Positions 63,830 to 64,000 of a stretch of 64,000 bases of DNA are shown piece after piece (position 1 is the first letter of the stretch; each line of letters begins with the position of its first letter). The stretch is from Heracleum sosnowskyi (Eukaryota > Streptophyta > Magnoliopsida > Apiales > Apiaceae), in contig JAUIZM010000015.1 of the NCBI GenBank assembly GCA_030848705.1, forward strand, positions 4,774,001-4,838,000, read 5' to 3'. A model generated the notes under the pieces. That model was not told where the DNA came from, made no database searches, and saw only the letters and a list, made by a program, of their open reading frames with translations. The translations under genes and the position numbers were made by a program.

Positions 63830-64000
63830 CTTTCTAGGTTTGAGAAAATCATGTGTGCCAACCACTTTGAAGTTAATCGGAAAACCCAGTTCCCGTAAAA
63901 TTGGTTCATATCGGGTCCGATTCGGTTCAGAACGGAGAGAAATAAAATCTCATACTATTCTAGAAACTCATAGGGACATGATATGAAAAAATATGGACAA
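63830..64000 (+). repeat. Partial type j monomer at the window edge
   Basis: 171 of 179 bases are present, with ttggttc, agag and catact. It follows type i, an i-to-j step found nowhere else in the window, so vocabulary Y probably resumes beyond the edge. Confidence 0.9.

Larger units (their letters stand above)
1..64000 (+). repeat. Satellite DNA array of 357 monomers of 179/180 bp
   Basis: The window is a continuous head-to-tail array. Every monomer can be placed by the start motif ctttctagg (or its junction variant atttctagg) and the tail motif atggacaag. Monomer lengths are only 179 or 180 bp; the extra base comes either from ctaagaaac in place of ctagaaac (type a) or from the longer beta core. 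I walked all monomer starts, and the lengths sum exactly to 64000 with the last monomer 8 bp short. There is no inversion, transposon, spacer or unique DNA. The length resembles many plant centromeric satellites and one nucleosome repeat, but I do not recognise the family. Orientation is a convention, since neither strand is known to be transcribed. Confidence 0.98.

Noticed and set aside
1..64000. CRISPR array
   Set aside because: There are no short repeats separated by unique spacers. The 'spacers' are themselves repeated and the unit is 179/180 bp.
1..64000. Transposon or retroelement insertion within the array
   Set aside because: All 64000 bases are accounted for by monomers. No terminal repeats, target-site duplications or coding domains were found.
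1..64000. Bacterial or viral origin of the sequence
   Set aside because: A gene-free 64-kb array with higher-order repeat structure has no precedent I know of in bacteria or viruses; a eukaryotic satellite explains it fully.
1..64000. Naming the satellite family or species
   Set aside because: I do not recognise the monomer, and naming one by length alone would be a guess. A search of the consensus monomer against satellite libraries and plant genomes would decide.

Overview
The whole 64 kb window is one uninterrupted tandem satellite DNA array. I can support no protein gene, RNA gene, transposon, CRISPR array or unique-sequence segment in it. Read in the phase set by base 1, it divides into 357 head-to-tail monomers in one orientation. 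Of these, 252 are 179 bp and 105 are 180 bp, and the last is cut 8 bp short by the window edge (252x179 + 105x180 - 8 = 64000). The monomer length, the absence of genes and the higher-order organisation point to a eukaryotic chromosome. A plant centromeric or pericentromeric satellite is the most likely setting, because about 180 bp is a common length for such repeats. I do not recognise the repeat family, so species and centromere identity remain inference.

Monomers share one backbone. They differ at about ten diagnostic sites, most of which co-vary, so I sorted them into types. The 'alpha' core (starts ccaaccac, 280 monomers) and the 'beta' core (starts cctaccc, one base longer, 77 monomers) differ over about 24 bp near monomer position 29-53. 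Types: a (180 bp, gagaaactc, aaaatcc, tctg, ctaag, ggtcat); b (gggtc, tccg, aggt); c (gggtc, tccg, agcg); c2 (as c, but tctg); d (beta, tcag, ggtcat); d2 (beta, tccg, ggacat); f (beta with tttgaag, gggtc); h (beta, entered through an aaac junction); g/g2 (ggttc, tccg, aggt; g2 entered through aaac); e (aaac junction, cgcaaaatc) and e2 (as e, cgtaaaatc); i (aaatattt junction, ggttc, agcg); j (ttggttc, agag, catact) and j2 (as j, cggttc); k (ggttc, tctg, agcg); l (ggttc, tccg, agcg). Type a occurs 28 times and is used here as a punctuation mark that starts each unit.

Layout. Two higher-order vocabularies alternate. Vocabulary X is built on the nine-mer a-b-c-d-g-h-i-f-e2 (1615 bp), and vocabulary Y on d-b-(c or j)-j-k-l. 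X fills about 1-9150, 13807-15421, 22232-23846, 29224-30838, 31556-33170, 42489-51640 and 61856-63829. Y fills the rest. Inside these lie exact large tandem duplications: four copies of a 1792-bp ten-mer (34784-41951), three copies of a 2333-bp thirteen-mer (43027-50025), two copies of a 3226-bp eighteen-mer (51641-58092) and pairs offset by 2868 bp and 1974 bp. Private point mutations shared at exactly these offsets show that the blocks were copied as wholes. No gene products act together here. Any function would be structural, such as centromeric or heterochromatic packaging, and the sequence alone does not prove it.

Short open frames occur repeatedly on both strands (60 codons on +, 87 or 147 codons on -). 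They are a by-product of a conserved monomer and are not annotated as genes.
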